Shown here in pieces: positions 8,396 through 17,392 of a DNA stretch of 64,000 nucleotides. The notes beneath the pieces were generated by a model. It was not told the DNA's origin, did not search any database, and was given only the letters and a program-made list of their open reading frames with translations. Made by a program: the position numbers and the translations under genes. Every line of letters starts with the position of its first letter. Within the stretch, counting starts at the first letter, position 1. Location of the stretch: contig NZ_JABJXU010000005.1 in the NCBI RefSeq assembly GCF_013155265.1, forward strand, positions 1 through 64,000, written 5' to 3'. Source of the stretch: Enterococcus sp. MMGLQ5-1 (GTDB lineage Bacteria > Bacillota > Bacilli > Lactobacillales > Streptococcaceae).

Positions 8396-8668
8396 ATGGA
8401 AAAAATATATTGCATTACTACACATTCTGGTTCAAAATATGTAGTCCTATATACACCTAAAGGGAAATGGCTTGAAAGATTATCTTTAGGAAGAATAGGT
8501 TCTCTGAGAAAAGATAAAGAAAAAATTAAAATATATAAAATTTTAAAATTATCCTTAGGAGAACCAGCAATATTTATATTAGAACCACTTAGAAAAGGAG
8601 ACTTTACTTTAAGACAAACCACAAAAGTTACAAAAATAAAAATTATAACTAAGATTTTCAAAAAATAA
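8396..8668 (+). CDS. Small hypothetical protein (90 aa)
   Basis: A basic 90-residue protein beginning MEKIYCITTHSGSKYVVLY and ending in a Lys-rich tail. Hydrophobic and charged residues alternate as in a small beta-barrel. A plausible GAGGT signal precedes the ATG. I do not recognise the family. It stands alone in AT-rich accessory DNA upstream of a broken membrane protein gene and the LXG toxin. Confidence 0.5.
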   Translation: MEKIYCITTHSGSKYVVLYTPKGKWLERLSLGRIGSLRKDKEKIKIYKILKLSLGEPAIFILEPLRKGDFTLRQTTKVTKIKIITKIFKK

Positions 8669-8700
8669 AAGCGAAACTTATTTCAAAGTCTCTGGGTAAT

Positions 8701-9021
8701 TTGCACACAGTAGCAGAATGCATGTATATCCATCCCAAAGCAAAAGAATTTATGATATTAATAACAAATTCAAATATTATAGATAATTCCCAAAATATAA
8801 GTGTCATTTTTTGGAGGTTTGGTATTTGTTCATTACTCCTCATATCTTTAATTTATTTAGAGAATATTAATGATATAAAATCATTGCTTGCGAAAATAAC
8901 ATTAGTTTGTTTCCAGGTATATTATATTCTAATACTAACCAAATTTTGAAAATTATACTATCTAACATAGCATTAAGTCTAGGTATAGCATATGCTTTAT
9001 ATGTTCTTACAGAAATAATTT
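8701..9021 (+). pseudogene. Possible frameshifted membrane protein remnant
   Basis: One frame gives a hydrophobic segment (FGICSLLLISLIYLEN) up to about 8910. A second frame continues from there with QILKIILSNIALSLGIAYALYVL and ends at 9021. Together they would make a two-segment membrane protein with a frameshift near 8907-8911. There is no convincing start. Evidence is weak. Confidence 0.3.
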
Positions 9022-9151
9022 AAAACATATATAAGGAGATTTTAGAATCACATAAAACTAACCATATGAAACAATATGGCATATTAATTCCCATAATTAC
9101 GTTTAATATTAGATTATTAGTAAATAATAATTAATTTTTTTCTAAACTCCT

Positions 9152-9179
9152 ACCACCGTCAGAGATGATGATGGTTTTT
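9152..9179 (+). terminator. Weak intrinsic terminator
   Basis: Imperfect stem ACCACCGTC (9152-9160) with GATGATGGT (9167-9175), followed by TTTTT. It would end transcription before the LXG gene. Confidence 0.5.
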
Positions 9180-9278
9180 GTTATTTTGGACTTCTACTTG
9201 TCTTTAAAAAAATGCTGTGATAGTCTAATTATAAAATGTTAAAATAACATGGAAATTTTTAAGAAAGGGCTGACCAAC

Positions 9279-10826
9279 TTGGGATTAAAATATGCAAGTG
9301 GTGAATCTTCAGAATTAATTTCAGCACTGACCACTAACATTAATACAGCGAATTCAACGATTGAGTCGTTGAAATCAGGTTCTCAACAGCTGACTGCTGC
9401 AATCGATGGCAATACCTTATCAGGTGCTGCTTATACTGCTGGAAAAGGTTTATTTCAAGAATTAATTATACCAACAATTACTCGGGTCACCGAGGCAACT
9501 GACGATGTCAAAGCTGATTTATCCAAATATAGCGCTGCTAACGACACTGTTTCAACGGAATCATTGTTGGATGAGACTAACTTGAAGCAACAAATTGCAA
9601 TAAAAAAGGCTTCAAAGGCGGCAGTAGATGCTGCCAGTCGTTCAATTCATTTACAAACACTCTCTAACCCGATTGCTAAGCTAGCAGATGCTTTATTCGA
9701 TACTCAAAATCGATTAAATGGTATTTCTGACGATTTGCAGGATGATATTGACAAATTACAAAAGAAGCTGGATAAGCTTTATGAATTTTCAAGTGCAGTC
9801 AGTGGTTTATTTAGTGACAGCTTAAATAACTTTAAAATTGCGATGCAAGGTGTTACTGTTTTAAATAATACAACGGTTAATAGTGATGGCACTTATTCAT
9901 TACCTAAAGGTACAGATAAAAGTTGGTTTACGGATAAAAAAACCGATGATGATATTATAGAACAAAACATAGCGCTTTTAGGGCTTCCTAAAGCAGCAGA
10001 AAAGTATTATCAAAAAGAGCTGAAAAAAATCTTGAAGAATGTCCCTAAAGAACAATGGGGTAAGACAATTCAAGAAATCAATGAAGGTTTATTATTTGAT
10101 GATGAAGGCAATCTCTTATTAATTGGCAAGGCTAATTTTGGTAGTGGTGACGGTCTGATTGTTCTAAAGAACGGTAAATATGATGAGAAGCTGACAAAAA
10201 TTGCCAATCAAGAGGCCAATGCAGAGCACTGGGAGAAGGTTAAAGACAATAGCGGAAAACTTATTTTTGGTTTAGCTGCACTTCTTGGTGGCGGTGGGCT
10301 TGGTTTACTTTCTGGAACAGTAACCGTTGGTTCTGGTGGGACATTAGCACCAGCGGGTGTAGCTGGTCTTTTAACTTCAGAAAGTATGATTGCTTATGGT
10401 ATTGGCGCACTCGGCGCAACGGTTGCAACAGTAGGTGCAGCCTCCTCAATCAGTGGTGTTAGCAGTATTGAACAATCAAACTCTGGATTGAATTATAGCT
10501 TTGCTAAGAATTATGATGATCGAGTTTCAAGCTCTTCTAAGTCAGTAAATAATATGGATGAGTTTTTCGACACAGAATTTGGTTCGGAGATTAAAGATAA
10601 CCTTTCAAAAACAACTAAGCGAGTTGATGGGCAAACTGTTTACAAAGTTGAAAAAGATATGCCAAAATATGGCTTGAAAAAGAAAGATCAAATTTATTTG
10701 GATGGTCTTCATAAAGATCACCTTGAGATTTTCAATAAAAGAGGACATGCAAAAGAAGTTAGAAATTTAGACGGAACTATTAATGAAATTAAATCAAAAA
10801 AAATAAATGGGAGGACGATTAACTAA
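9279..10826 (+). CDS. LXG-domain polymorphic toxin (type VII effector)
   Basis: A secreted-toxin candidate of about 515 residues. The N-terminal ~200 residues are an LXG domain: GLKYASGESSELISAL start, LSGAAYTAGKGLFQEL with the Leu-x-Gly motif, then long helices. A middle region has a Gly-rich hydrophobic stretch (LIFGLAALLGGGGLGLLSG). The C-terminal ~70 residues are a variable toxin tip with YLDGLHKDHLEIFNKRG and NLDGTIN. The D-x-x-H...E pattern resembles the colicin E3-type ribonuclease core, so RNase activity is a tentative guess. The TTG at 9279 is preferred (AAAGGG 9 nt upstream; MGLKY-type start usual for the family) over ATG 9249. LXG proteins leave by the type VII system; its genes and the small LXG partner genes are absent here. 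Confidence 0.85.
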   Translation: MGLKYASGESSELISALTTNINTANSTIESLKSGSQQLTAAIDGNTLSGAAYTAGKGLFQELIIPTITRVTEATDDVKADLSKYSAANDTVSTESLLDETNLKQQIAIKKASKAAVDAASRSIHLQTLSNPIAKLADALFDTQNRLNGISDDLQDDIDKLQKKLDKLYEFSSAVSGLFSDSLNNFKIAMQGVTVLNNTTVNSDGTYSLPKGTDKSWFTDKKTDDDIIEQNIALLGLPKAAEKYYQKELKKILKNVPKEQWGKTIQEINEGLLFDDEGNLLLIGKANFGSGDGLIVLKNGKYDEKLTKIANQEANAEHWEKVKDNSGKLIFGLAALLGGGGLGLLSGTVTVGSGGTLAPAGVAGLLTSESMIAYGIGALGATVATVGAASSISGVSSIEQSNSGLNYSFAKNYDDRVSSSSKSVNNMDEFFDTEFGSEIKDNLSKTTKRVDGQTVYKVEKDMPKYGLKKKDQIYLDGLHKDHLEIFNKRGHAKEVRNLDGTINEIKSKKINGRTIN

Positions 10827-11437
10827 TGTCTAAAATGTTTAATGATGTTTATAAATATTTGACTCAATTAAATCAGCAATTTGATGGAAAATTAATTGAT
10901 CAAGAAGATTTGGATGATCTGCTTTTAAATTGGAATGATATGCGTAATGAAGAAAAAGAGTTAAACGATTCAGTCCAATATCTTTTGTCATTACCTAGTT
11001 TTTCCGAAACATGGGATGAGTTAATAAATGAAAATTCAGAAGAATTGAAAAATGGCAATGAATTACATAAAAATATTCTAGAGATATATTCAAATTGGGA
11101 AGAATTGTATGAGATAATCATTAAAATAAATAAATCTTATTTAAGAGCAATACATACACCTCTTGATGAGAGAGTATTTTACGATTTTGGTGAAGCAAGT
11201 ATCACTAAAGAAGTTGAAAATGATGAAAACATGGAAATGGTTTCCAAAGACGGTATGGATGCTTTAAGGAAAGAACTTTTTGAACTAAGAAAATATAAAG
11301 CGGCAAGTTTGCCTAGTAACAAGAAAAATTTTGACTTACTAAAGAAAGATGAACCTATAATTATTACTAAATCAGAATATGAAGAACTTATTAGACTACG
11401 TAAATTGCAAAAAATACATAACAACAGTGATATTTAA
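10826..11437 (+). CDS. Probable immunity protein for the LXG toxin
   Basis: A 203-residue acidic, helical, cytoplasmic protein with no signal peptide. Its ATG overlaps the toxin stop by one base (TAATG), with GGGAGG just upstream, so the two genes are translationally coupled. An acidic small protein placed immediately after a polymorphic toxin is the standard arrangement for its immunity partner. I do not recognise a named family. The C-terminal region (about 140-203) looks like a coiled coil (DALRKELFELRKYK). Confidence 0.6.
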   Translation: MSKMFNDVYKYLTQLNQQFDGKLIDQEDLDDLLLNWNDMRNEEKELNDSVQYLLSLPSFSETWDELINENSEELKNGNELHKNILEIYSNWEELYEIIIKINKSYLRAIHTPLDERVFYDFGEASITKEVENDENMEMVSKDGMDALRKELFELRKYKAASLPSNKKNFDLLKKDEPIIITKSEYEELIRLRKLQKIHNNSDI

Positions 11438-11626
11438 AATAATCCATTTAATTTTTTATTCGTTTAATCATTATAAGTTATTATATAATGAATTGGGTAA
11501 TCCTTAATCTTCTTATAATTATAAAAAAATATTCTTCATGAAATTAATAAGTAACTTACTCATTAAGCAGATTACTTAGATTTGCGGTGTCGTATTGACG
11601 TGGTGAATTTATAAAATTTAATATTT

Positions 11627-11668
11627 AAAGAGGTCTGTGTTTTTGTCCATATTTGACCTCTTTTTTAG
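11627..11668 (+). terminator. Intrinsic terminator after toxin-immunity pair
   Basis: Stem AAAGAGGTC (11627-11635) with GACCTCTTT (11655-11663), 19-nt loop, followed by a T-run. Confidence 0.75.
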
Positions 11669-11755
11669 TTTTATTTGATCTTATTTACTTTAGATTTTAC
11701 GCATCCTGTAAAAAAAGAGGTCTAATAAGAAAAATTTATAGTTAGGGTGAATACA

Positions 11756-12433
11756 TTGAAGAAACTCTTAAAAAAGATGAAAAAAGATTTAGAAGATGAT
11801 ACATTATTACGTTATTCATTTATATTAATGCTATTTTATCCTTGCATATATTTAGTACCATTGTTAAAACAATACACTTCAAATATTATTTTTGAAATCG
11901 TATACTTAGTAGCAATAATATTTTCAACATTTGTATTACTTTTAGTTGAATACACAATAATTACAAAAGAAATAAGAAAATTTAATAGAATACTTAATCA
12001 GATAGACGATTTAAAATTAATTGATTTCGGATTTCCAAATGATTTAATCAATTCAATTGTTCTCAAAAATCAAATAATAAAAAATAATCATAAAAAAGTT
12101 TATCAATATCTGTCGGAAGCCATCCATGGATTAAATAAACAAGAAACACTATTTGCCTTAATTAGGATAAAAAATTATAAGAATCCATTTTCCTTTATGG
12201 ATACAATAGTAAGTATAATATTATTTATTTTCGGCTATTTTAGTCTAAGTGTTTTATCTAAACAGATTTATTTCATCCTCGCTCTCTTGCTAGTAACATT
12301 CCCATTTTTTTTAACTTATTATTTTTCATATAAGAAAAAAATGTATATCTGCAATATTTTAAAAGATTTATTAAATTTTCATCTTGATGAATTAAATGAT
12401 GAGATTATTAAACATTCTACATCACACATATAA
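11756..12433 (+). CDS. Hypothetical membrane protein
   Basis: About 225 residues with two pairs of hydrophobic segments (about 23-40 and 47-66, then about 147-165 and 170-190), separated by a charged domain (about 70-140). I do not recognise the family. TTG 11756 is preferred because AGGGTG lies 6 nt upstream; GTG 11747 overlaps that signal. It follows the toxin-immunity pair after a terminator, so it is a separate unit. A membrane immunity or accessory role is possible but unsupported. Confidence 0.55.
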   Translation: MKKLLKKMKKDLEDDTLLRYSFILMLFYPCIYLVPLLKQYTSNIIFEIVYLVAIIFSTFVLLLVEYTIITKEIRKFNRILNQIDDLKLIDFGFPNDLINSIVLKNQIIKNNHKKVYQYLSEAIHGLNKQETLFALIRIKNYKNPFSFMDTIVSIILFIFGYFSLSVLSKQIYFILALLLVTFPFFLTYYFSYKKKMYICNILKDLLNFHLDELNDEIIKHSTSHI

Positions 12434-12856
12434 TAAGAATTTCGATCCAATAGACCCAGAAAAATTTAATTTTCTTTGAAATGTAATGATATATAAGTTG
12501 TATAGTATATACTCTATAATTTTAGTCTATTTATAAGCTAATGATAAAAGATTATTATTATTTTAAATTCCCTTAAAATTCATTAATTGCATCATAAGCC
12601 ACAACAACATTAAAATTGATTTTAACTTCAGACATAATTAACTTTATCAATATTATTTTATAGATTATAACATCGATAAATAGGTTAATAAATTATCATA
12701 CTAGCGCAACCATAAACAATTCAAATTCATATATCTAAAATGAACTGACTTGCATTCTCTTATCTTAAATTATTTAACTTTATTTCATCACAAATATCTA
12801 TGAAAAAAATTCAGCATCCAATTCTGACTTCTATTAAATTACAGGATATAAAAATA
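12434..12856. other. AT-rich stretch without a gene
   Basis: About 420 bp between convergent genes, with stops in all frames. I see no gene, RNA or clear repeat in it. Confidence 0.5.
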
Positions 12857-13150
12857 CTAAATATCTAAATAATAATAAAAAAAGGCATCCTTATTCTTTT
12901 CATTGCTAAATATACTGATAAAATCAAAAACATTAGTCGTATTATTAAATTCTGATAAGTTTTTCTTTATTCCAGAAAGCATTTTATACAAATCATATGC
13001 AAAAATGTTTTCATTACCAATTAATAAATATCCACCTTGATATAATATTAATTCTAACCATTCATCAATATCTATCACTTTTCCCCACCTTTCCGAAATC
13101 AATGTCTGGTATAGTACTTCTCCTATTTCCGTTCCAGTAAAATTTATCAT
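12857..13150 (-). CDS. Small hypothetical protein (97 aa)
   Basis: A 97-residue acidic protein beginning MINFTGTEIGEVLYQTLI and ending FFYYYLDI, with no membrane segment. GGGAGG is three bases before the ATG. Its size, acidity and position in the accessory region would suit an orphan immunity protein, but no family is recognised. Confidence 0.5.
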   Translation of the reverse strand: MINFTGTEIGEVLYQTLISERWGKVIDIDEWLELILYQGGYLLIGNENIFAYDLYKMLSGIKKNLSEFNNTTNVFDFISIFSNEKNKDAFFYYYLDI

Positions 13151-13174
13151 TAGCCTCCCATAATAGTAAAAACA

Positions 13175-13210
13175 AAGATACTCAAATTAATGAGTATCTT
13201 TAATTATTTT
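13175..13210. terminator. Bidirectional terminator
   Basis: Perfect 10-bp stem AAAGATACTC (13175-13184) with GAGTATCTTT (13193-13202). Adjacent AT-rich runs let it serve the leftward LysM gene. Confidence 0.75.
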
Positions 13211-13230
13211 TATTACATTACTGATTTATT

Positions 13231-14358
13231 TTAATAAAAATATACTACATCCAAATCAAATGAGTTACTTGCTGATCCCCAGCCTGAATATTCTCCATTA
13301 CCTACAAAGAAAGGTGATCCTTCTGTTAAAAGTAATTCTTGGGCTGTATGAATACGTTCATCTCTTTGTGCCAACGTATATTGACCTAAATCTCCGTTAT
13401 CTTCACCTTGATAGAATGTACCTAAAACTAAACCATTGGCATTACAATATGCTTGTAAGTCTGCTGGTGCCGCAATTACTACTCGTCCATCTCCAGGATT
13501 AACAGGATCTACTGACTTAGCTTGATAAAAAAAGTTAAGTGTTTGAGCTTGACCTGAAATAATTGCTGTTTGTGCATACTTACCATCAGCAATTTCATAA
13601 CCATCAATTGTGATATAACTTGCATAAACTTGGTCACCAATCGCTCCAGTTAATGTTGTTGATGGTGCTAATACTGTACCATCTGTAGAAACATAGTTAA
13701 CTGTTACTGGCTGTGCTACTACTGGAGCTGGTGTTGGTGTAGGGTCCGGAGTTGGATCTGGAGTTGGTGTAGGTGTCACATTTCCACCACCATTATCAGT
13801 GTTACCACCGTTATCGGTATTACCACCAGTTGAACCACCATTATCAACAGCGCCATTTCCACCATTATTAGTACTATTTGAACCATTAGTAGTTGAACCA
13901 TTAGTGTTTGAAGTTGAACCAGTAGTTACACCAGCTGTTGATGTTCCTGTATTTGTTGTTGATTGAGCCGCGGTTTGAGCTTGCGCTACTGCCGCTGATT
14001 GTGCACGTTCTACTGATTTTGCTTGAACACCTGCTACTGAAGCTCCTGAAAGTGTAAACGAATTACCTTTTGAATCTGTTACAACCGCTCCATTAATTGA
14101 TAATTGATTACCAGCATAGATCAAATCTTTATTCACAACGTTATTCCAAGATGCTAAATCATCTACTGTAATACCAGTTGCTTCTGAGATACCACTTAAA
14201 TAGTCACCCCATTGAATTGTATAAACATCTCCTGAAACACCTGCTTTAATTTCCTCTACTGAACGTGGTGCCCATGTACCATCAACTTGATCTGCACTTG
14301 CTGAAGTAGCTGATACAAAACCAAAACCTAAAACTGCTGCTGAGAATAATAAACCTTG
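13231..14358 (-). pseudogene. Secreted LysM/MucBP protein, 5' end missing
   Basis: About 375 codons are open. They begin within a signal peptide (GLLFSAAVLGFGFVSATSASA), followed by a LysM domain (YTIQWGDYLSGISEATGI ... NLIYAGNQL type), a Ser/Thr/Gly/Asn-rich linker, a Pro-rich PTPDPTPDP spacer, one MucBP-like domain (VTVNYVSTDGTVLAPS), and a C-terminal domain ending DLDVVYFY. The frame has no start codon: at about 14358 it runs into the remnant of an integrase gene on the other strand, so the first ~6-10 codons and the promoter were deleted. The rest is undamaged, suggesting a recent event. It would bind peptidoglycan if expressed. Confidence 0.85.
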
Positions 14359-14513
14359 CCAAAATTCATGGAATGAGCATTGAAGATATTTCCCAAGGTC
14401 TTACACATTCAGATATTGCAACAACAAAAATATATGTTAATAACGAAAATGTCGTACAGTTAACCCCTGCTGATTTTGCATATAATAATCTCAAGAAAAA
14501 ATTAGCAAACTGA
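14359..14513 (+). pseudogene. Tyrosine integrase, C-terminal remnant
   Basis: About 50 codons in frame, ending at TGA 14511-14513: HGMSIEDISQGLTHSDIATT followed by KIYVNNENVV and a Lys-rich tail. This matches the end of phage/ICE tyrosine recombinases, with the LTHSD...TKIY box holding the second catalytic His; the Tyr of KIY would be the nucleophile. The remainder of the gene is gone. It points at rpsI, as integrase genes usually lie next to their attachment site. Confidence 0.8.
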
Positions 14514-14514
14514 A

Positions 14515-14547
14515 GGTGGGGATTCGGTGGGGATTTTGGTGGGGATT
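14515..14547. repeat. Three direct repeats GGTGGGGATT
   Basis: GGTGGGGATT at 14515-14524, 14526-14535 and 14538-14547, just after the integrase stop. Short direct repeats in this place are typical arm-type integrase binding sites of the attachment region. The role is inferred. Confidence 0.65.
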
Positions 14548-14560
14548 TCCAAAATTCATA

Positions 14561-14596
14561 AAAAAAGCGCTTCACAAAATGAATTGAGAAACGCTT
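14561..14596 (-). terminator. Terminator facing rplM-rpsI
   Basis: Read on the minus strand: stem AAGCGTTTC (14596-14588) with GAAGCGCTT (14573-14565), one G-U pair, then a T-run. It would end the rplM-rpsI transcript, although it belongs to the attachment-site side sequence. Confidence 0.75.
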
Positions 14597-14688
14597 GAAA
14601 CGTTGTATTGATTGGTACTCGATTTCTTCCGAAATCTCCGTCCCATACTGTATCCGTAAGCGAATCAATTCGCAACGGCTCCAGCATA

Positions 14689-15081
14689 TTAACGTTTTGA
14701 GAATTGTGAAGCTTTACGAGCTTTTTTAAGACCTGGTTTTTTACGTTCTACCATACGGGCATCACGTGTTAACAATCCTGCTGCTTTCAATGAAGCACGG
14801 AAATCTGGGTCAACTTGTAATAATGCACGTGCAATACCGTGACGGATTGCGCCTGCTTGCCCAGCATAACCACCACCTACAACGTTAACTAAAACATCGT
14901 AAGAACCTGCAGTTTCAGTCACTGCGAATGGTTGGTTAATCACTAAACCAAGGTCAGCATGTGGAATATGTTCTTCAACTGGTTTATTATTTACAGTAAT
15001 TTTTCCTGTTCCTGGTACCAAACGTACACGAGCAACAGCGTTTTTGCGGCGTCCAGTGCCGGCATATTGTACTTGAGCCAA
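14689..15081 (-). CDS. rpsI: 30S ribosomal protein S9
   Basis: The 130-residue S9 protein of the small subunit, whose C-terminal tail reaches the P-site tRNA. It begins [19 protein letters not shown] and ends with the universal SQFSKR tail. AAGGAGG precedes the ATG. It lies 13 bp after rplM, the usual order. The 3' end is intact even though an integrase remnant lies just beyond it, which is what site-specific integration into the end of a gene leaves behind. Confidence 0.99.
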   Translation of the reverse strand: MAQVQYAGTGRRKNAVARVRLVPGTGKITVNNKPVEEHIPHADLGLVINQPFAVTETAGSYDVLVNVVGGGYAGQAGAIRHGIARALLQVDPDFRASLKAAGLLTRDARMVERKKPGLKKARKASQFSKR

Positions 15082-15094
15082 TGAATAATCCTCC

Positions 15095-15538
15095 TTAAAT
15101 TAAATTCGTAATATCTAATACTTCAGGTTGTTGCGCTTGGTGAGTGTGTTCAGCGCCTGCAAATACTTTTAATTTCATGCCTTGCGCACGACCTAAAGTA
15201 TTTTTTGGTAACATACCTTTTACAGAAGTTTCGATTAAACGAACGGGATTGTTTTCACGCAATTCGCCAGCAGAAATTTGTTTCAAACCACCTGGGTATA
15301 ATGAATGACGATAGTAAATTTTATCGCTTGCCTTTTTACCAGTTAATTTAATTTTTTCTGCATTAATAACGATTACAAAATCACCTGTATCAGCATGAGG
15401 TGTGAAAGTTGGTTTGTTTTTACCACGTAGAATCTTAGCTACGACAGCAGATAAACGACCTAATGGAATATCAGTCGCATCTACGACATACCATTTACGT
15501 TCTACTTCGCCTGGTTTAGCCATATATGTTGTACGCAC
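15095..15538 (-). CDS. rplM: 50S ribosomal protein L13
   Basis: The 147-residue large-subunit protein L13 ([20 protein letters not shown] start; [27 protein letters not shown]). The start is taken as the GTG at 15536-15538, with TTGGAGG 7 nt upstream, because family members begin at this MRTTYM position; an upstream ATG would add five residues. It is the first gene of the rplM-rpsI operon. The leader contains a short GC-rich segment (GGCCCCGGAACCG) that may fold, but I could not assign it to a known leader family. Confidence 0.98.
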   Translation of the reverse strand: MRTTYMAKPGEVERKWYVVDATDIPLGRLSAVVAKILRGKNKPTFTPHADTGDFVIVINAEKIKLTGKKASDKIYYRHSLYPGGLKQISAGELRENNPVRLIETSVKGMLPKNTLGRAQGMKLKVFAGAEHTHQAQQPEVLDITNLI

Positions 15539-15753
15539 GATTATTTCCTCCAATTGTTCTTTTGTTTACATTTCATTTTTCGGTTCCGGGGCCTTAAAAT
15601 GGGGTAAACATACCGTTGTCTATAATACTTGTTTTACCTGATGAAGTCAAGAAAAATATTATGGAATTCGATATTTTCCAAGCTTTTGCTATGAAATACT
15701 TTAAATTTTTGCTATCACAACGTATAATAGAACTTTGAGAGGACTGATAATTC

Positions 15754-16551
15754 ATGGAAGGCTTTAAAGTTAGTATCCTTGCTTCTGGGAGTACGGGCAA
15801 TTCACTATATATTGAAACAGACCAGCGTAAAATCTTGGTTGATGCGGGACTATCTGGCAAAAAAATTACTCAGCTTTTAGCCGAAATTGGACGAACACCG
15901 GATCAAATTGATGACTTATTTGTTACTCATGAGCATCGTGATCACATCCATGGTGTCGGCGTCTTAGCACGTAAGTATAAAATGAATGTCCACGCCAATG
16001 AAAAAACTTGGTACGAAATGGATAAATGCATCGGCAACATCGATGGCGAACAAAAAAAAATATTTGAGTTAGGTAAAACAATTACCTTCGGCGATATTGA
16101 TGTAGAAAGCTTTGGTGTCAGTCATGATGCAATTGAGCCGCAATTTTATCGTTTTATGAAGGATAATAAATCATTCGTTATGCTAACTGATACTGGCTAT
16201 GTCTCAGATCGTATGCGGGGCATTATAAAAAATGCAGATGCTTATCTAATCGAAAGTAATCATGATTTAGAAATTTTAAGAATGGGTAAATATCCGTGGA
16301 ATTTAAAGCAGCGTATTTTGAGTGATAAGGGGCATTTATCCAATGATGATGGCTCAAAGGTAATGACTGAGGTACTTGGTAATAAAACTAAACGGATTTA
16401 TCTAGGGCATTTGAGTAAGGAAAATAATATTGTCGAATTAGCTCATATGACAATGGAAGCAACCTTAATGAAAAAGGATCTTGGTGTTAATGAACAATTT
16501 AAAGTTTATGATACCTCTCCTGTTCAACCAACAGATTTATTTGCAATCTAA
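15754..16551 (+). CDS. walJ: WalJ/YycJ-type MBL-fold hydrolase
   Basis: A 265-residue metallo-beta-lactamase-fold protein, the size of WalJ (YycJ), a predicted nuclease-like hydrolase linked to cell-wall and DNA maintenance. Metal-binding motifs are THEHRDHIHG (about 58-67), SHDA, and LTDTGY (Asp bridging the metals); GHLS near 225 gives the last His. The ATG follows GAGAGGAC. A TATAAT box at about 15724-15729 supplies a promoter. Unusually it is not beside walRKHI here; those genes are not in the window. A terminator follows. Confidence 0.85.
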   Translation: MEGFKVSILASGSTGNSLYIETDQRKILVDAGLSGKKITQLLAEIGRTPDQIDDLFVTHEHRDHIHGVGVLARKYKMNVHANEKTWYEMDKCIGNIDGEQKKIFELGKTITFGDIDVESFGVSHDAIEPQFYRFMKDNKSFVMLTDTGYVSDRMRGIIKNADAYLIESNHDLEILRMGKYPWNLKQRILSDKGHLSNDDGSKVMTEVLGNKTKRIYLGHLSKENNIVELAHMTMEATLMKKDLGVNEQFKVYDTSPVQPTDLFAI

Positions 16552-16576
16552 TCAAACACATTATGAATAGCTAAAT

Positions 16577-16607
16577 ACCGAACCTTTTATTGAGGTTCGG
16601 TTTTATT
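16577..16607 (+). terminator. Terminator after walJ
   Basis: Stem ACCGAACCT (16577-16585) with AGGTTCGGT (16593-16601), then TTTATT. Confidence 0.9.
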
Positions 16608-16689
16608 AATTTAAAATTTAGGTTGTTAATAATAAATCAATACCCTAACATGAACAAAAAATAGCCATCCGTAGATAGCTATCACAGGC

Positions 16690-17349
16690 TCAATTAAATA
16701 ACTGGTAGACCTCCCGTGTCTCCGCTGAATTAGTATACGCTAAAATATGATCGCCGACCTCTAACACTGTTTCGCCTCTTGCCACGATGTTTTCACTTGC
16801 ACGTTGAATGGCAATCAAAACCGTCGTTTTCGGAATATGTAAATCCTTCAGCGCAATATTTTCAACCTTAGAGCCTGATTTAATGGTCAACTCGATAATT
16901 GAAGCATCTCCTTTATTTAGACGCATCAAGGTTGTTATATTTTCCATATCAATTTGATCAATAATGATATTAGATAATAAGTCTGCCTGACTCACCTTAA
17001 CGTCAACTCCCATTTCAAAGGTATAAAGCCATTCGTTTTTCGGATTATTGACTCGAGCGATTACCTTATCAACGCCAAATTCAAATTTAGCAATCGTTGA
17101 AGCAACCAGATTAATTTCATCTGCCCCCGTCACGACAGCTAACACATCTGTTCGACTAATACCTGCCTTTTCCATAATTCTTGGATCAGCACCATCTCCA
17201 TAAACTAGGACCTCCTCTGGAAAAATATTTCTCAAAGCCGCCATCACGTGCTCTCGATGCTCAATAATTTTGACACGATTACCAGAATCTAATAACCTTC
17301 TCCCGACATACGAGCCAACCTGTCCGCCACCAACTATAATAATATCCAT
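16690..17349 (-). CDS. RCK/TrkA-type NAD-binding regulator, second copy
   Basis: A 219-residue cytosolic protein with a TrkA-N Rossmann domain (IIIVGGGQVGSYVGRRL, then acidic IIEHRE ending beta-2) and a TrkA-C ligand domain (about 135-219). Such proteins gate K+ or other cation transporters in response to NAD(H), ATP or c-di-AMP. It is the last gene of a three-gene leftward operon with another RCK protein and a P-type ATPase, separated from its neighbour by 43 bp. No KtrB/TrkH channel gene is present, so the partner is either the ATPase or encoded elsewhere. Confidence 0.88.
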   Translation of the reverse strand: MDIIIVGGGQVGSYVGRRLLDSGNRVKIIEHREHVMAALRNIFPEEVLVYGDGADPRIMEKAGISRTDVLAVVTGADEINLVASTIAKFEFGVDKVIARVNNPKNEWLYTFEMGVDVKVSQADLLSNIIIDQIDMENITTLMRLNKGDASIIELTIKSGSKVENIALKDLHIPKTTVLIAIQRASENIVARGETVLEVGDHILAYTNSAETREVYQLFN

Positions 17350-17392
17350 CTATTCTTCTCCTCTCATAATTCTTGTTAATAACAAATACTGC

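Noticed and set aside
8701-8949. Intact 82-residue protein starting at TTG 8701
   Set aside because: No ribosome binding site; the hydrophobic pattern continues in another frame, so a frameshifted remnant is more likely.
14350-14372. ATG near 14370 as the start of the LysM gene
   Set aside because: It is out of frame with the signal peptide; the in-frame path upstream has no start codon.
14366-14668. 100-codon leftward open frame next to rpsI
   Set aside because: It is the antisense of the integrase remnant, the arm repeats and the terminator; composition is unlike a real protein.
15540-15600. L13-type ribosomal protein leader upstream of rplM
   Set aside because: A GC-rich segment is present but I could not fold it to the known leader with confidence; not listed as a feature.
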